A stretch of 64,000 bases of DNA from CAJXZP01 sp041563475. Lineage in GTDB: Bacteria > Bacteroidota > Bacteroidia > Flavobacteriales_G > Salibacteraceae. The stretch covers positions 54,157 to 118,156 of the forward strand of contig JBFFMY010000002.1 in NCBI GenBank assembly GCA_041563475.1, written 5' to 3'. Numbering within the stretch: position 1 is the first letter of the stretch; each line of letters begins with the position of its first letter. The notes beneath the pieces are model-generated. The model had not been told where the DNA came from. It saw only the letters and a list, made by a program, of their open reading frames with translations, and did no database searches. The position numbers and the translations under genes are program-made. Below are positions 53,914 to 63,259 of this stretch, piece after piece.

Positions 53914-56076
53914 TTACAACTGAATCAATTTATTTGAATATACTCTTTCATTATTTGTTATCACGTTGATGAAATACACACCAGAGCTAACGCCATCTAT
54001 ATCAATAGCAATAGAATTGGTGTTCCCAACATTTTGTTTGTTCCATACAACCTTTCCAGTAATATCCACAACTGTAACATCCCCAGAAATCCCCTCATTA
54101 TTTGTTAATGTTATTATTCCATTGGCATTAATCAGTTTAAAATTTGAAATTTCATTTTCGTTAATGTTTGTAGAAACATCTCCCATAGAAAAAACCAATT
54201 CAAAGCGGTTTTTGTATTCCTGATTCCCATTTAATTGAACAGAATAAAGTCCGTCTTCCACATTATGTAAAATACCCAATTCCAAATCTCTAATGAAAAT
54301 TTGCATATCACTTGAAATATTTTCTCGATCCACTTCCCCTAAGGTATGAATTCCTGTTTCATCGGTAAATAAGGATAGAGGTACAACTTTGGTTTCATTT
54401 GAACTTAAAGTTGGTATAGCTTGAATAGCAAATTCATCATTTCCAATTACAGAAACAAATTTCACATGTGCATTACCAGAAAACTTTTTGCCATCATATT
54501 TAGAATCAAATCCATCCGTGGCATCATCTATAGTCGCTACTAAAATATTATTTGGTATGCCCGAAGGAGTTTCCAAGCTCATCCAGATTCTGCTTATGTT
54601 ATTATCTGTTTTAAAGAATTGAACATTTGTATCAGAACGCATAGCATTCGTAAACTGAATAGTTCCTGTTGAGGTTGGTTCTACCCAAAAACCTTGAGCC
54701 ACTCCAATTTTTCCATCCGGAATTGTTGTAACTCCACCACCAGTTGCTCCAGTACCTACCCCACCTGCTAAAGTCCAAGTTGCATAATCGGCCGCTGGGT
54801 CGTAACCCGCTCCAGCAGATCCATCATCAGCCCAAAACCAAACAGTTGAATTTACAAGACCAGTATTGTGAATTAAAAATCTTTCAGCACTCAGACCAGA
54901 AGGGTAAGGGTTTCCTACCAAAGCAAAATCAGATGTCGATAAAGCTACTGTTGAGGCGTTAACATTCCCATTATTTGCATATCCTATGAAATTTCGGGAA
55001 GTTGCAGACCCATCACCCGTAATAAAATATCCTCTTCCGATATCCATAAACCCATCCCCATTACTTCCTGAAAACGTTACGTTATTTCCATTACAAACAC
55101 CTGTGGTAGTTGATGCATAGTCATGCATCCATGAAGAAGTTGGAGAATCATACATAAATATATCACAAGGATTACTGCCGCTAAAAACGCCTCCACCAGC
55201 AATTCCGTCTCCTCCAATTGGGGCCGCATTAATAGGAGCAGCCCAAATATTGTATTTTAAACTATCCGGATGTCCAGTTTGCACCACAGAATAAAATCCG
55301 TTACCAGAGTTGGTATTCCCTTCCATTAACTGAACTAAGGCTGAGTTATCATTTATTTGAATTAACCCATAATTTGTTATTCCACCATCATATCCGTTAC
55401 TGGTTCCAGTTGAATCACAAATGGTAAGAGACATGTTACTTGGAATTGTTACAATAAACCCGGCATCAATTATTAATTCACCCACAGTCATATCAGCCGT
55501 CAAAGTTAAATTTGCTTTCACTTGTAACTTATTTGAACAGGTAACTATTGGGTAAGGAGTAGTTGCATCATACAGCACATAACCAGGATCATTTGGTATA
55601 TTCCCTAGATTTCCTGTTCCGCCTCCACCTACCACACTCCCGGTAGAACCATTAATCGTTCCTCCAGCATTTGTTACAACAGGCCAGTTAGGGATAAATG
55701 AACCAAATGCGGAAGTAATTGCTCCAGTTCCGTTAATCGCTCCAAAATTAGTTACTGAAAACGTAACGACAATCGTACCATCAAGAATAATGGTACCAAA
55801 GTTAGATACGAAATCAGCATTAATGCTTGCACCAGAATATACCCTTATATACCCATAATTAGTCAACGTACTCCATGGCGGAGTGGTTCCAATTGGAACA
55901 AACCAAGTACCAGATAAAACATATACAGTATCAGTCAGTCCAATAGTTCCTCCTGGATTTCCATTCGGTAAAGTCCATCCCAAAGCATCACTGGTATACG
56001 TATAAACGGTAGCATTTGCGTTAAAACTTACTAACGTTACTAAAAGAAATAGAATTAAAGTTATGTTTGTTTTCAT
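53914..56076 (-). CDS. T9SS-sorted cell-surface protein B (paralogue of A)
   Basis: About 720 residues from the ATG at 56076, which gives a clean signal peptide (ITLILFLLVTLVSFNANA); the ORF is open 28 codons further upstream without a signal. Beta-helix-like turns fill the N-terminal half (FGTIILDGTIVVTFSVTNFG). The C-terminus has the type A sorting domain: VVDITGKVVWNKQN, GVSSGVYFINV, SNKLIQL. Shared blocks with the 51.5 kb gene (NPCDIF/NPCDMF, GDGFMDIGRGYFITGDGSA, ALVGNPYPSGLSA, AQGFWVEP) show a tandem duplication. Function unknown. Confidence 0.9.
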   Translation of the reverse strand: MKTNITLILFLLVTLVSFNANATVYTYTSDALGWTLPNGNPGGTIGLTDTVYVLSGTWFVPIGTTPPWSTLTNYGYIRVYSGASINADFVSNFGTIILDGTIVVTFSVTNFGAINGTGAITSAFGSFIPNWPVVTNAGGTINGSTGSVVGGGGTGNLGNIPNDPGYVLYDATTPYPIVTCSNKLQVKANLTLTADMTVGELIIDAGFIVTIPSNMSLTICDSTGTSNGYDGGITNYGLIQINDNSALVQLMEGNTNSGNGFYSVVQTGHPDSLKYNIWAAPINAAPIGGDGIAGGGVFSGSNPCDIFMYDSPTSSWMHDYASTTTGVCNGNNVTFSGSNGDGFMDIGRGYFITGDGSATSRNFIGYANNGNVNASTVALSTSDFALVGNPYPSGLSAERFLIHNTGLVNSTVWFWADDGSAGAGYDPAADYATWTLAGGVGTGATGGGVTTIPDGKIGVAQGFWVEPTSTGTIQFTNAMRSDTNVQFFKTDNNISRIWMSLETPSGIPNNILVATIDDATDGFDSKYDGKKFSGNAHVKFVSVIGNDEFAIQAIPTLSSNETKVVPLSLFTDETGIHTLGEVDRENISSDMQIFIRDLELGILHNVEDGLYSVQLNGNQEYKNRFELVFSMGDVSTNINENEISNFKLINANGIITLTNNEGISGDVTVVDITGKVVWNKQNVGNTNSIAIDIDGVSSGVYFINVITNNERVYSNKLIQL

Positions 56077-56167
56077 ACTATTGATTTTTGAATTTGGTTT
56101 AGTTTGCTCCCTTGCAAAGGTATTACAGTATTGTTTTTCAGTTGGTTCAAAGCGTTTCATTATTGTG

Positions 56168-57004
56168 TCAATTAGATTCTAAAAAATTATTTGTTAAAGA
56201 TTTACCCAATTTCTTCTTTATTAATTTCAATGAATAAACCATTGGGATTTGGTTTTGTAGATGCTTAATTCTAAATTTATTTGGTTCAATCTCAATGGTA
56301 TTACTAAAGCAGTTATAGGGAGAAAAATCATATTCTTTAAAAACTTTCAGTTCGAGATCATTGGAAATTAAGGCGGTAATAACCTCGCTTAAACTGTGAT
56401 TCCAAGAAACATAATCTTGATTTATTTCCGCATTTTTATCCGTATAGGTGCCACTTTCATTTTCAATTATGGCATCTGATTTAAAATACCGGTATTTAAT
56501 TTCCGTAAAATCATCATCAAACATCCATACTACGGGATGAAATTCTGCAAAAACAAACTCACCCCCAGGTTTTAGAAATGTATCCACCACTTCAGCCCAT
56601 TTATTTAAGTCGGGCAACCAACCTATTGTTCCGTAACTAGTAAATACGATGTCAAATTTTTGGTCTAAATGATTTGGCAAATCGTAAATGTCACAGCAAA
56701 TAAACGTGGCATTCGAATGCGTTTCCTTCGCTAATTTCTCCGCCAATTCAATGGATTTATCTGACAAATCAACCCCTACCGTTTGCGCACCCATTCTATT
56801 CATTGAAATGGTATCTTGCCCAAAATGACATTGAAGATGCAAAATAGATTTACCCGAAATATCGCCTAGTAACTCCAATTCAATTGAATTAAGGGAGTTT
56901 CTACCTTTAAGAAAACTATCGTTATCATAAAAATCTGACACAAAATGTACTTCTGCCCTTTTGTTCCATGAATTTCTATTTATTTCCAGATAATCTTTTT
57001 CCAT
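56168..57004 (-). CDS. Class I SAM-dependent methyltransferase
   Basis: 278 residues. The SAM-binding motif is ISGKSILHLQCHFGQDTISM with VGVDLSDKSIELAEKLA, and ATFICCDIYDLP is motif II. FDIVFTSYGTIGWLPDLNKW and LKPGGEFVFAEFHPVVWMF follow. The substrate (small molecule, lipid or protein) cannot be told. The gene ends 92 bases after the T9SS gene B start, same strand, and starts 5 bases after the DUF4389 gene, likely cotranscribed with it. Confidence 0.88.
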   Translation of the reverse strand: MEKDYLEINRNSWNKRAEVHFVSDFYDNDSFLKGRNSLNSIELELLGDISGKSILHLQCHFGQDTISMNRMGAQTVGVDLSDKSIELAEKLAKETHSNATFICCDIYDLPNHLDQKFDIVFTSYGTIGWLPDLNKWAEVVDTFLKPGGEFVFAEFHPVVWMFDDDFTEIKYRYFKSDAIIENESGTYTDKNAEINQDYVSWNHSLSEVITALISNDLELKVFKEYDFSPYNCFSNTIEIEPNKFRIKHLQNQIPMVYSLKLIKKKLGKSLTNNFLESN

Positions 57005-57009
57005 TAGTA

Positions 57010-57600
57010 TTATTCTATTTTACTTCCTGAAAAAGGAGGGTAATTATCTATTAATAAATACATATACGCGTACACCCTAATTATCCATCTTAGCGTGCCT
57101 ACGTTAAATTCATACCAAGTAATTGGGTACTTCCCTGTAAACAACACCACCCAAAAGGCCAAAAATGTTAGGATTAAACTAACTAGGTTCCTAAATGACC
57201 ACACCAACAAATGCGGAAACACTACAACTGGAGCTAAGATAAAACGCAATAGTGTTGTCAACCTATTTGGGGCTTCATCAAAAGCAATTTTCAGCTTTAC
57301 ACTTTCTGAAACTCCATTTATCCCGAATGCAGGATACTCATCCACCAAATTATATACACTGCAATGTAAACGTGTTGCCCATCGTAAAAACCCAAGTTGA
57401 AAAGCGTGCACTGATTCAGGAAGTTTTCCAGTAAGTAAAACATGAAAAACACTATAAATCCAAAGTAGTTTTGACCAAATAAGAAAGAAAAACAATACGA
57501 ACAGATGGGGAATAATGATGTAAAAAAGACCCAAAAAAGTACGTATCAAGAGTTGCGCTCTTGAATAGTTACTTTGGTGAAAAACATTTAACTCGAACAT
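57010..57600 (-). CDS. DUF4389 family membrane protein
   Basis: 196 residues with four hydrophobic segments in two similar halves (about 15-55 and 120-160). The repeated motif is LLTGKLPESVHAFQLGFLRW in the first half and LFTGKYPITWYEFNVGTLRW in the second. This is the DUF4389 layout, found in Bacteroidota and Actinobacteria without a known function. It precedes the methyltransferase gene by 5 bases. Confidence 0.87.
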   Translation of the reverse strand: MFELNVFHQSNYSRAQLLIRTFLGLFYIIIPHLFVLFFFLIWSKLLWIYSVFHVLLTGKLPESVHAFQLGFLRWATRLHCSVYNLVDEYPAFGINGVSESVKLKIAFDEAPNRLTTLLRFILAPVVVFPHLLVWSFRNLVSLILTFLAFWVVLFTGKYPITWYEFNVGTLRWIIRVYAYMYLLIDNYPPFSGSKIE

Positions 57601-57770
57601 ATTAGGAGTAAATCTGGTCTGATATGTAGCAAATGTAACTTACGGATTAGGCCAATTTCATCTGGTTTTCACGAGGTATTAACAACCCTTAGGGGAAAAC
57701 CCCATTCAATTTCAATTTATTCAGGGCTAGGTTTCTAGCATTTTCTAGTGCATTTTTGATTTTTGATTCA

Positions 57771-57798
57771 TTTGAAACCAACAAATAAGTTAATTTTG
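57771..57798 (+). promoter_or_regulatory. Promoter of lpdA
   Basis: TTTG at 57771-57774, a 16-base spacer, then TAATTTTG at 57791-57798. The -7 box is exact; the spacer is slightly short. Predicted start about 57804, with a 5' UTR of about 24 bases. Confidence 0.5.
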
Positions 57799-57827
57799 CC
57801 GCCCAAATCATTTAAATATTTAACGAT

Positions 57828-59216
57828 ATGAATTACGATGTTTTAGTACTAGGAAGTGGACCTGGTGGATATGTTGCAGCTATTAGAGCTTCTCAACTTG
57901 GTTTAAAAGCCGCTGTTATTGAAAAAGCCGAAATAGGTGGAATTTGCTTAAACTGGGGTTGTATTCCGACCAAAGCATTACTTAAATCAGCAAGTGTTTT
58001 TGATAGCATGGTTCATGCAGAATCCTATGGAATCAAACAGCAACCTATTGAATTTGATTTCAATAAGGTGATCGAAAGAAGCCGTGGAGTTGCAGATAAA
58101 ATGAGTAAAGGTGTTCAGTTTTTAATGAAGAAAAATAAAATTGACGTTATTAATGGATACGGTAAATTAGTTTCGGCTAATAAAATTTCTGTGACTGGAA
58201 GTGATAAAAAAGTTACAGAATACGAAGCAAAAAATATCATTCTAGCTACAGGTGCACGTTCTAGACAATTACCTAACTTACCTCAAGATGGAAAGAAAAT
58301 TATTGGATACCGAGAAGCAATGACTTTACCGGAATTTCCTAAATCGATGGTTGTAGTAGGTTCTGGTGCTATTGGTTCAGAATTCGCGTATTTCTATCAC
58401 ACTATGGGAACCAAAGTTACATTGGTAGAGTTTATGCCAAATATCGTTCCTGTGGAGGATGAAGAAGTTTCAAAAACATTAGCGCGTTCATTTAAGAAAT
58501 CAAAAATGAATGTCATGGTGGAATCGTCTGTGGAATCTGTAGACACATCTGGCAAAACATGTAAGGTTTCCATTAAAACGAAAAAGGGCGTAGAAGTTGT
58601 TGAGGCGGATGTTGTCCTTTCTGCTGTTGGAATTGTAGCCAATATTGAAAATATTGGATTAGAAGACGTGGGTGTAGCCACGGATGGCGGAAAAGTATTG
58701 GTGGATGAATTTGGCCAAACTAATATCCCTGGTGTATGGGCAATTGGTGATATTGTTCCTGGTGCAGCTTTGGCTCACGTTGCTTCTCATGAAGGTATTG
58801 TAGCTGTGGAAAAAATAGCTGGTTTAAATCCAAAACCAATTGATAAAGGAAATATTCCTGGATGTACCTATACGGTTCCTGAAGTTGCTTCTGTTGGAAT
58901 GACAGAAAAAGCTGCGTTAGCTGCTGGATATGAAATCAAAGTGGGTAAATTCCCATTCTCTGCGTCTGGAAAAGCATCTGCTGCAGGTCAAAACGAAGGA
59001 TTTGTTAAACTTATTTTCGATGCGAAATATGGCGAGCTTTTAGGCGGACATATGATCGGGTATAATGTTACGGAAATGGTAGCTGATTTAGTTTCTATAC
59101 GTAAATTAGAAACTACGGGACATGAAATCATTAATACGGTATATCCTCACCCAACAATGAGTGAAGCAATTATGGAAGCAGCTGCCGAAGCATACGGTGA
59201 GTGTATTCATATTTAA
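57828..59216 (+). CDS. lpdA: Dihydrolipoyl dehydrogenase
   Basis: 462 residues. FAD motif VLVLGSGPGGYVAA (5-18), redox-active disulfide GGICLNWGCIPTKALL (Cys40, Cys45), NAD motif VVVGSGAIGSEFAYF, and the C-terminal active-site base HPTMSEAIMEAA. It reoxidises the lipoyl groups of the E2 component of 2-oxoacid dehydrogenases or of GcvH. No E1/E2 genes are next to it, so it is a shared stand-alone copy. It also links with gcvT (34.7 kb). A promoter lies upstream and a terminator follows. Confidence 0.97.
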   Translation: MNYDVLVLGSGPGGYVAAIRASQLGLKAAVIEKAEIGGICLNWGCIPTKALLKSASVFDSMVHAESYGIKQQPIEFDFNKVIERSRGVADKMSKGVQFLMKKNKIDVINGYGKLVSANKISVTGSDKKVTEYEAKNIILATGARSRQLPNLPQDGKKIIGYREAMTLPEFPKSMVVVGSGAIGSEFAYFYHTMGTKVTLVEFMPNIVPVEDEEVSKTLARSFKKSKMNVMVESSVESVDTSGKTCKVSIKTKKGVEVVEADVVLSAVGIVANIENIGLEDVGVATDGGKVLVDEFGQTNIPGVWAIGDIVPGAALAHVASHEGIVAVEKIAGLNPKPIDKGNIPGCTYTVPEVASVGMTEKAALAAGYEIKVGKFPFSASGKASAAGQNEGFVKLIFDAKYGELLGGHMIGYNVTEMVADLVSIRKLETTGHEIINTVYPHPTMSEAIMEAAAEAYGECIHI

Positions 59217-59261
59217 GAGTTAGAAGACGAGAGTCGAAAGACCGAAGTTTTTAAAAATTGG

Positions 59262-59298
59262 AAGTCCATTAATCGAAAGATTGATGGACTTTTTTTTG
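59262..59298 (+). terminator. Intrinsic terminator of lpdA
   Basis: AAGTCCATTAATC (59262-59274) pairs with GATTGATGGACTT (59279-59291), with one G-U pair and a GAAA tetraloop, followed by eight T residues. Confidence 0.92.
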
Positions 59299-59457
59299 AG
59301 ACCCTTTTTGGCAACAACTTTAGAATCTAAAATATGACAGTCTCTCTAAAGAGATACTCCATAGATACCCAATAGTTAGCCGACTATATATATTAAGATT
59401 TTTAGTCCCATGGAACCTAAACCACCAAAAGGTTAACTCTCCTCTATTCTAAGAGAA

Positions 59458-61092
59458 TTAAACCTCTTCATCCATTAAATCAGTCACCACGTAATAACGT
59501 GGGTCTTCAATAGATGTCTCAATTATAGGTTCTAAATGCGGATGAGCCTTTATGAGTAATAATTTACATTCTGGACTCAAGTGGGTTAATTTTAAGTCAA
59601 TCCCCAGACCTAAATACTTATCTGCCAAATTACTCAAAGCCTCTAAACCTGAATGATCTGCCACTTTAGATTCCATAAAATCAATTTCTACATTTTTAGG
59701 ATCTGTTTTGACATCAAACTTTGAATTGAAATTTTGAATTGAACCAAAAAATAAAGGTCCCCAGATTTCATACACTTTAGTTCCATTTTCCTTGATTCGT
59801 TTTCTCGCGCGAATCATAGTTGCATTTTGCCAGGCAAATACTACCGCAGAAATTAAAACTCCTGCAATTACAGCAACGGCCAAATCTTTCCACACTGTAA
59901 TAGCTGAAACTGCTATTAAAACAATGGCATCAGCCAATGGTATTTTATTAATAATTCTAAAACTACTCCAAGCAAATGTTCCAATAACAACCATAAACAT
60001 CACCCCTACCAAAGCGGCAATTGGAATTTGTTCAATTAATGGCGCACCGAAAAGAACAAACGCTAAAAGTGCAAGCGCTGCAATAATTCCAGATAAACGG
60101 CCTCTACCTCCAGAATTTACGTTAATAATAGATTGACCAATCATAGCACAACCTCCCATTCCACCGAAAAGTCCGTTTACAATATTCGCTCCCCCTTGAG
60201 CCACGCATTCTCTGTTTCCAGATCCACGCGTTTCCGTTAATTCATCAATAAGGTTCAGTGTCATTAGCGACTCAATTAACCCCACAGCAGCAAGCAAAAA
60301 TGCGGTTGTGATTACTAAATCCCAATGTCCATTCATGGTTTCAAACAAACCAAAAATTTGACCTTGAAAAATAGGCAGCTCACCTTTTAAACCAGTTCCT
60401 CCCCCATCTTTAATAAACGAGCCCACCGTGCTAACATCTATACCGCCAAAAATAGTGATGGCCGCGACCACAATTATGGCCGCTAAAGCCGCAGGGATCT
60501 TATTGGTCAATTTGGGTAGGAAATACATCATTGCCATCGTCAACGCAACTAATCCACCCATCGTTAAAAGCTCAACGCCCCCTAACCATTGTGTATCTCC
60601 ATTAATAGTTTCTTTAAACATTCCTAACTGCGAAATAAAGATGACAATTGCTAAACCATTTACAAAGCCCATCATTACTGGATGCGGGATCAGTCGCACA
60701 AACTTTCCCAGTTTCAATACCCCCGCTGAAATCTGAATAACACCTACCATTAATAAGGTGATAAATAACCACTGCAAACCCAAATTACTTACTGGATCTA
60801 CTAAAGAATCACCCACTTGGTTTCCTTTCTGTATTAAATGTACCATTACAACAGCCATTGCACCAGTAGCTCCAGAAATCATTCCTGGACGTCCACCAAC
60901 AATAGCAGTAATAAGTCCCATCATAAACGCGCCATATAAACCCACTAAAGGATCTATACCCGCAACAAATGAAAACGCCACCGCTTCAGGAACCAAAGCA
61001 AGAGCAACGGTTAAACCAGATAAAATATCATTTTTAGGATTCGGGCTGAATGTGTGTGTGAATGATTTTATGGCGTGTGTGAATTTATTCAT
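59458..61092 (-). CDS. SulP family inorganic anion transporter with STAS domain
   Basis: 544 residues. About 11-14 membrane spans. SulP signatures are NDILSGLTVALALVPEAVAF, GLYGAFMMGLITAIVGGRPG, MISGATGAMAVV and GLFGGMGGCAMIGQSIINV. The C-terminal STAS domain covers about 440-544 and includes VEIDFMESKVADHSGLEAL. SulP proteins exchange or symport sulfate, bicarbonate or other anions; in related bacteria bicarbonate uptake is common, but the ion here is not determined. It is divergent from rpsP. Confidence 0.92.
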   Translation of the reverse strand: MNKFTHAIKSFTHTFSPNPKNDILSGLTVALALVPEAVAFSFVAGIDPLVGLYGAFMMGLITAIVGGRPGMISGATGAMAVVMVHLIQKGNQVGDSLVDPVSNLGLQWLFITLLMVGVIQISAGVLKLGKFVRLIPHPVMMGFVNGLAIVIFISQLGMFKETINGDTQWLGGVELLTMGGLVALTMAMMYFLPKLTNKIPAALAAIIVVAAITIFGGIDVSTVGSFIKDGGGTGLKGELPIFQGQIFGLFETMNGHWDLVITTAFLLAAVGLIESLMTLNLIDELTETRGSGNRECVAQGGANIVNGLFGGMGGCAMIGQSIINVNSGGRGRLSGIIAALALLAFVLFGAPLIEQIPIAALVGVMFMVVIGTFAWSSFRIINKIPLADAIVLIAVSAITVWKDLAVAVIAGVLISAVVFAWQNATMIRARKRIKENGTKVYEIWGPLFFGSIQNFNSKFDVKTDPKNVEIDFMESKVADHSGLEALSNLADKYLGLGIDLKLTHLSPECKLLLIKAHPHLEPIIETSIEDPRYYVVTDLMDEEV

Positions 61093-61340
61093 GGGTATGC
61101 ATTTTTATGCTTTAAAAAGTTTGCAAAACTAACCTTTCTTTGACATCAATTAGGATTCTCCCATTTCCCAATCCAAAATTTGATTATTCACTTCTTTAGA
61201 GCAAAACTCAAAATATAGATAATCAAATAGTTATACGTAATAAAATAAAAGAACCGACTATTGGAAATTCGAAAACAATAGTGCACTTTTGCCGCCCAAT
61301 TATTTATCGGAGTTTCGTACTCCACAAAAATAAGTGCTAT

Positions 61341-61907
61341 ATGCCATTAAAATTAAGATTACAAAGACACGGTAAAAAGAGAAGTGCTTTTTACCACATT
61401 GTTGCAGCTGATTCAAAATCGCCACGTGATGGTAAGTTTGTTGAAAAAGTTGGAACGTACAACCCAAACGTTAATCCTGCGATTATTGATTTGGATTTCG
61501 AAAGAGCTTTACATTGGTTAAGCGTTGGTGCACAACCAACCGATACGTGTAGAGCAATTTTAAGCTACAAAGGAGTAATGTACAAAAATCACCTGGACAA
61601 AGGGGTGACTAAAGGTGCTTTAACCCAAGAGCAAGCAGATGCTAAATTCGACAAATGGATGGATGGCAAGAAAGCTCAAATTGAAGCTAAAATCTCTGGA
61701 TTGGATAAAGCCAAAAGAGAGGAAGCATCAGCAAGTTTAAAAGCTGAGACTGCAATTAAAGAAAAACGTGCTGAAGAGTACGCTGCTAAAAATGCTGAAC
61801 TTGCTGCTGAAGCAGCTAGAGCTCGTGCAGAAGCAGATGCTGCTGCGGCAACAGAAACTCCTGAAGACCATACAGAGGCTTCAGAAGAAGAAACTACAGA
61901 AGCTTAA
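61341..61907 (+). CDS. rpsP: 30S ribosomal protein S16 with Ala/Glu-rich C-terminal extension
   Basis: 188 residues from the ATG at 61341; the ORF opens 20 codons earlier, but MPLKLRLQRHGKKRSAFYHI is the normal S16 start. The S16 core is about 80 residues (DGKFVEKVGTYNP), and the remaining 100 are a Lys/Ala/Glu-rich helical tail, longer than in most bacteria but usual for Bacteroidota. S16 helps 30S assembly. The operon rpsP-rimM-trmN6 has gaps of 11 and 2 bases. A weak -7-like box (CACTTTTG) is at 61284-61291. Confidence 0.95.
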   Translation: MPLKLRLQRHGKKRSAFYHIVAADSKSPRDGKFVEKVGTYNPNVNPAIIDLDFERALHWLSVGAQPTDTCRAILSYKGVMYKNHLDKGVTKGALTQEQADAKFDKWMDGKKAQIEAKISGLDKAKREEASASLKAETAIKEKRAEEYAAKNAELAAEAARARAEADAAAATETPEDHTEASEEETTEA

Positions 61908-61918
61908 TATTTCTGTAA

Positions 61919-62449
61919 ATGGCTCACAAAGGCTATTTTGAGTTAGGAAAGGTTGTAAAACCACACAGTTTCAATGGAGCTGTGAAAATTAAAATAACTC
62001 ACCCTGCGTCTGAGCTAATTGAAATTCCGGAATCAGTTTTTATTGAAATCAATAAAAAACTGATTCCGTTTTTTTTTACTGATTTTAACCCCCAAAATGG
62101 GGATTTCGCTATCGTTTCATTTGACGATGTGGAGACCCAAGAACAAGCACGAAATATTTCAGGAAAACTTATTTACCTCCCTCAAGAATATGAACCAATT
62201 CCTGAAGGAAAAGAATTTTATTCAGATGAAATAATTGGATTCCAGGTAACCGATAAAAATCATGGGGAAATTGGGGTTCTGCAGAACGTCATGGAAGCTC
62301 CAGCCCAAGACGTTTTTGAAATTGAACATCCCTCAGGAAAGGAAATCCTTATTCCAGTACTGGATAATTTCATACTTGAAATTGACCGAGTTAATAAAGT
62401 GCTTAAATTAGATGCGCCTGAAGGTTTGATTGAATTTTACTTAGAATAA
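61919..62449 (+). CDS. rimM: Ribosome maturation factor RimM
   Basis: 176 residues. The N-terminal KPHSFNGAVKIKIT is the RimM opening (KxHGxxGxVxV). The PRC-barrel-like C-terminal domain has YSDEIIGFQVTDKNHGEIG, ENPSGKEILIPVLDN-like sequence (EHPSGKEILIPVLDNFI) and a tail resembling the family end. It binds S19 and helps mature the 30S head domain. It lies between rpsP and the methyltransferase gene, as expected for a translation operon. Confidence 0.93.
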   Translation: MAHKGYFELGKVVKPHSFNGAVKIKITHPASELIEIPESVFIEINKKLIPFFFTDFNPQNGDFAIVSFDDVETQEQARNISGKLIYLPQEYEPIPEGKEFYSDEIIGFQVTDKNHGEIGVLQNVMEAPAQDVFEIEHPSGKEILIPVLDNFILEIDRVNKVLKLDAPEGLIEFYLE

Positions 62450-62451
62450 GA

Positions 62452-63153
62452 ATGTCCGAATTCGAATTTAAAAAGTTTAAAATTGAACTTACAAATGAGG
62501 TCTTTAAGTTTGGTACAGATGCGGCCCTTTTAGGTGCTCTCTCTCCTCTAAATTCTGGTCAAAACATCCTTGAAATAGGAACAGGTTCCGGAGTTATTAG
62601 CTTGATGCTTGCCCAAAGAAACTCAAATTGTTCAATTCAAGGGATTGACATAAATCCAAAAGCAATTGAACTGGCCGAAAAAAACCTGCAATCTTTTCCT
62701 CTACCCAATAACATTTCATTTCAACTTAACTCCATTCAGAATTTTAAATCAACTAATAAATTTGATTTAATCGTGTCAAATCCGCCTTTTTTCCAAAACA
62801 GCACCCCTTCCCCATCTTCATTGTCCAACCAGGCAAAACACACGGCTTCACTCTCTTTGCAAGACGTGGTTATGCATAGTAAAAGATTACTAAGTGAAAC
62901 CGGAACCATTGCTTTAATTTATCCCTTTCGATATTTCGATGATTTGGAATTCATTGCCACGTCAAATGCGCTACATATCAATGAATTAATTCTATTTAAC
63001 GGACAAAAAGGGAAAGAAATTAACCGAATGATTGTGTTTTTATCTCCGAAAAAAGAAACTCTAAAAAAAATGCTTTTAACAGTTCGTGGAGATTATAATG
63101 GATATTCTAAAGAAGTATTAGAAATTTTAAAACCATTTCTCCTTAAATTATAG
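62452..63153 (+). CDS. trmN6: tRNA1(Val) (adenine37-N6)-methyltransferase (TrmN6/YfiC)
   Basis: 233 residues. SAM motif I is NILEIGTGSGVISLML (38-53), and the N6-adenine catalytic motif is NPPFF (110-114, in VSNPPFFQNS). The opening FKIELTNEVFKFGTDAALLG is typical of YfiC. It methylates A37 of tRNA-Val (anticodon cmo5UAC). It starts 2 bases after rimM and overlaps no other gene. A 16-base tandem duplication begins at its stop codon. Confidence 0.9.
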   Translation: MSEFEFKKFKIELTNEVFKFGTDAALLGALSPLNSGQNILEIGTGSGVISLMLAQRNSNCSIQGIDINPKAIELAEKNLQSFPLPNNISFQLNSIQNFKSTNKFDLIVSNPPFFQNSTPSPSSLSNQAKHTASLSLQDVVMHSKRLLSETGTIALIYPFRYFDDLEFIATSNALHINELILFNGQKGKEINRMIVFLSPKKETLKKMLLTVRGDYNGYSKEVLEILKPFLLKL

Positions 63154-63180
63154 CTCCATTTTCTTATAGCTCCATTTTCT
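63149..63180 (+). repeat. 16-bp perfect tandem duplication at the trmN6 stop
   Basis: TATAGCTCCATTTTCT occurs at 63149-63164 and again at 63165-63180. The first copy contains the stop codon (TAG 63151-63153); the second is downstream. It is a small local duplication with no known role. Confidence 0.8.
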
Positions 63181-63259
63181 TAACCGAAGTTAACAGCAAT
63201 AAAAATATTTGCTAGAAAAAATAAAAGGTTAGGTTGTTTTGCTTAACCCTTTAGTATCC

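Noticed and set aside
56077..56160. N-terminal extension of T9SS protein B up to 56160
   Set aside because: The extension lacks a signal peptide; the ATG at 56076 gives one directly.
59792..61132. Three plus-strand ORFs of 102-124 codons opposite the SulP gene
   Set aside because: They are shadows of a hydrophobic transporter gene in another frame; SulP has clear family motifs over its full length.
63190..63252. Possible terminator after trmN6 (AAAGGTTAGG with CTTAACCCTTT)
   Set aside because: The pairing needs a bulge and there is no T-tract; too weak to list.
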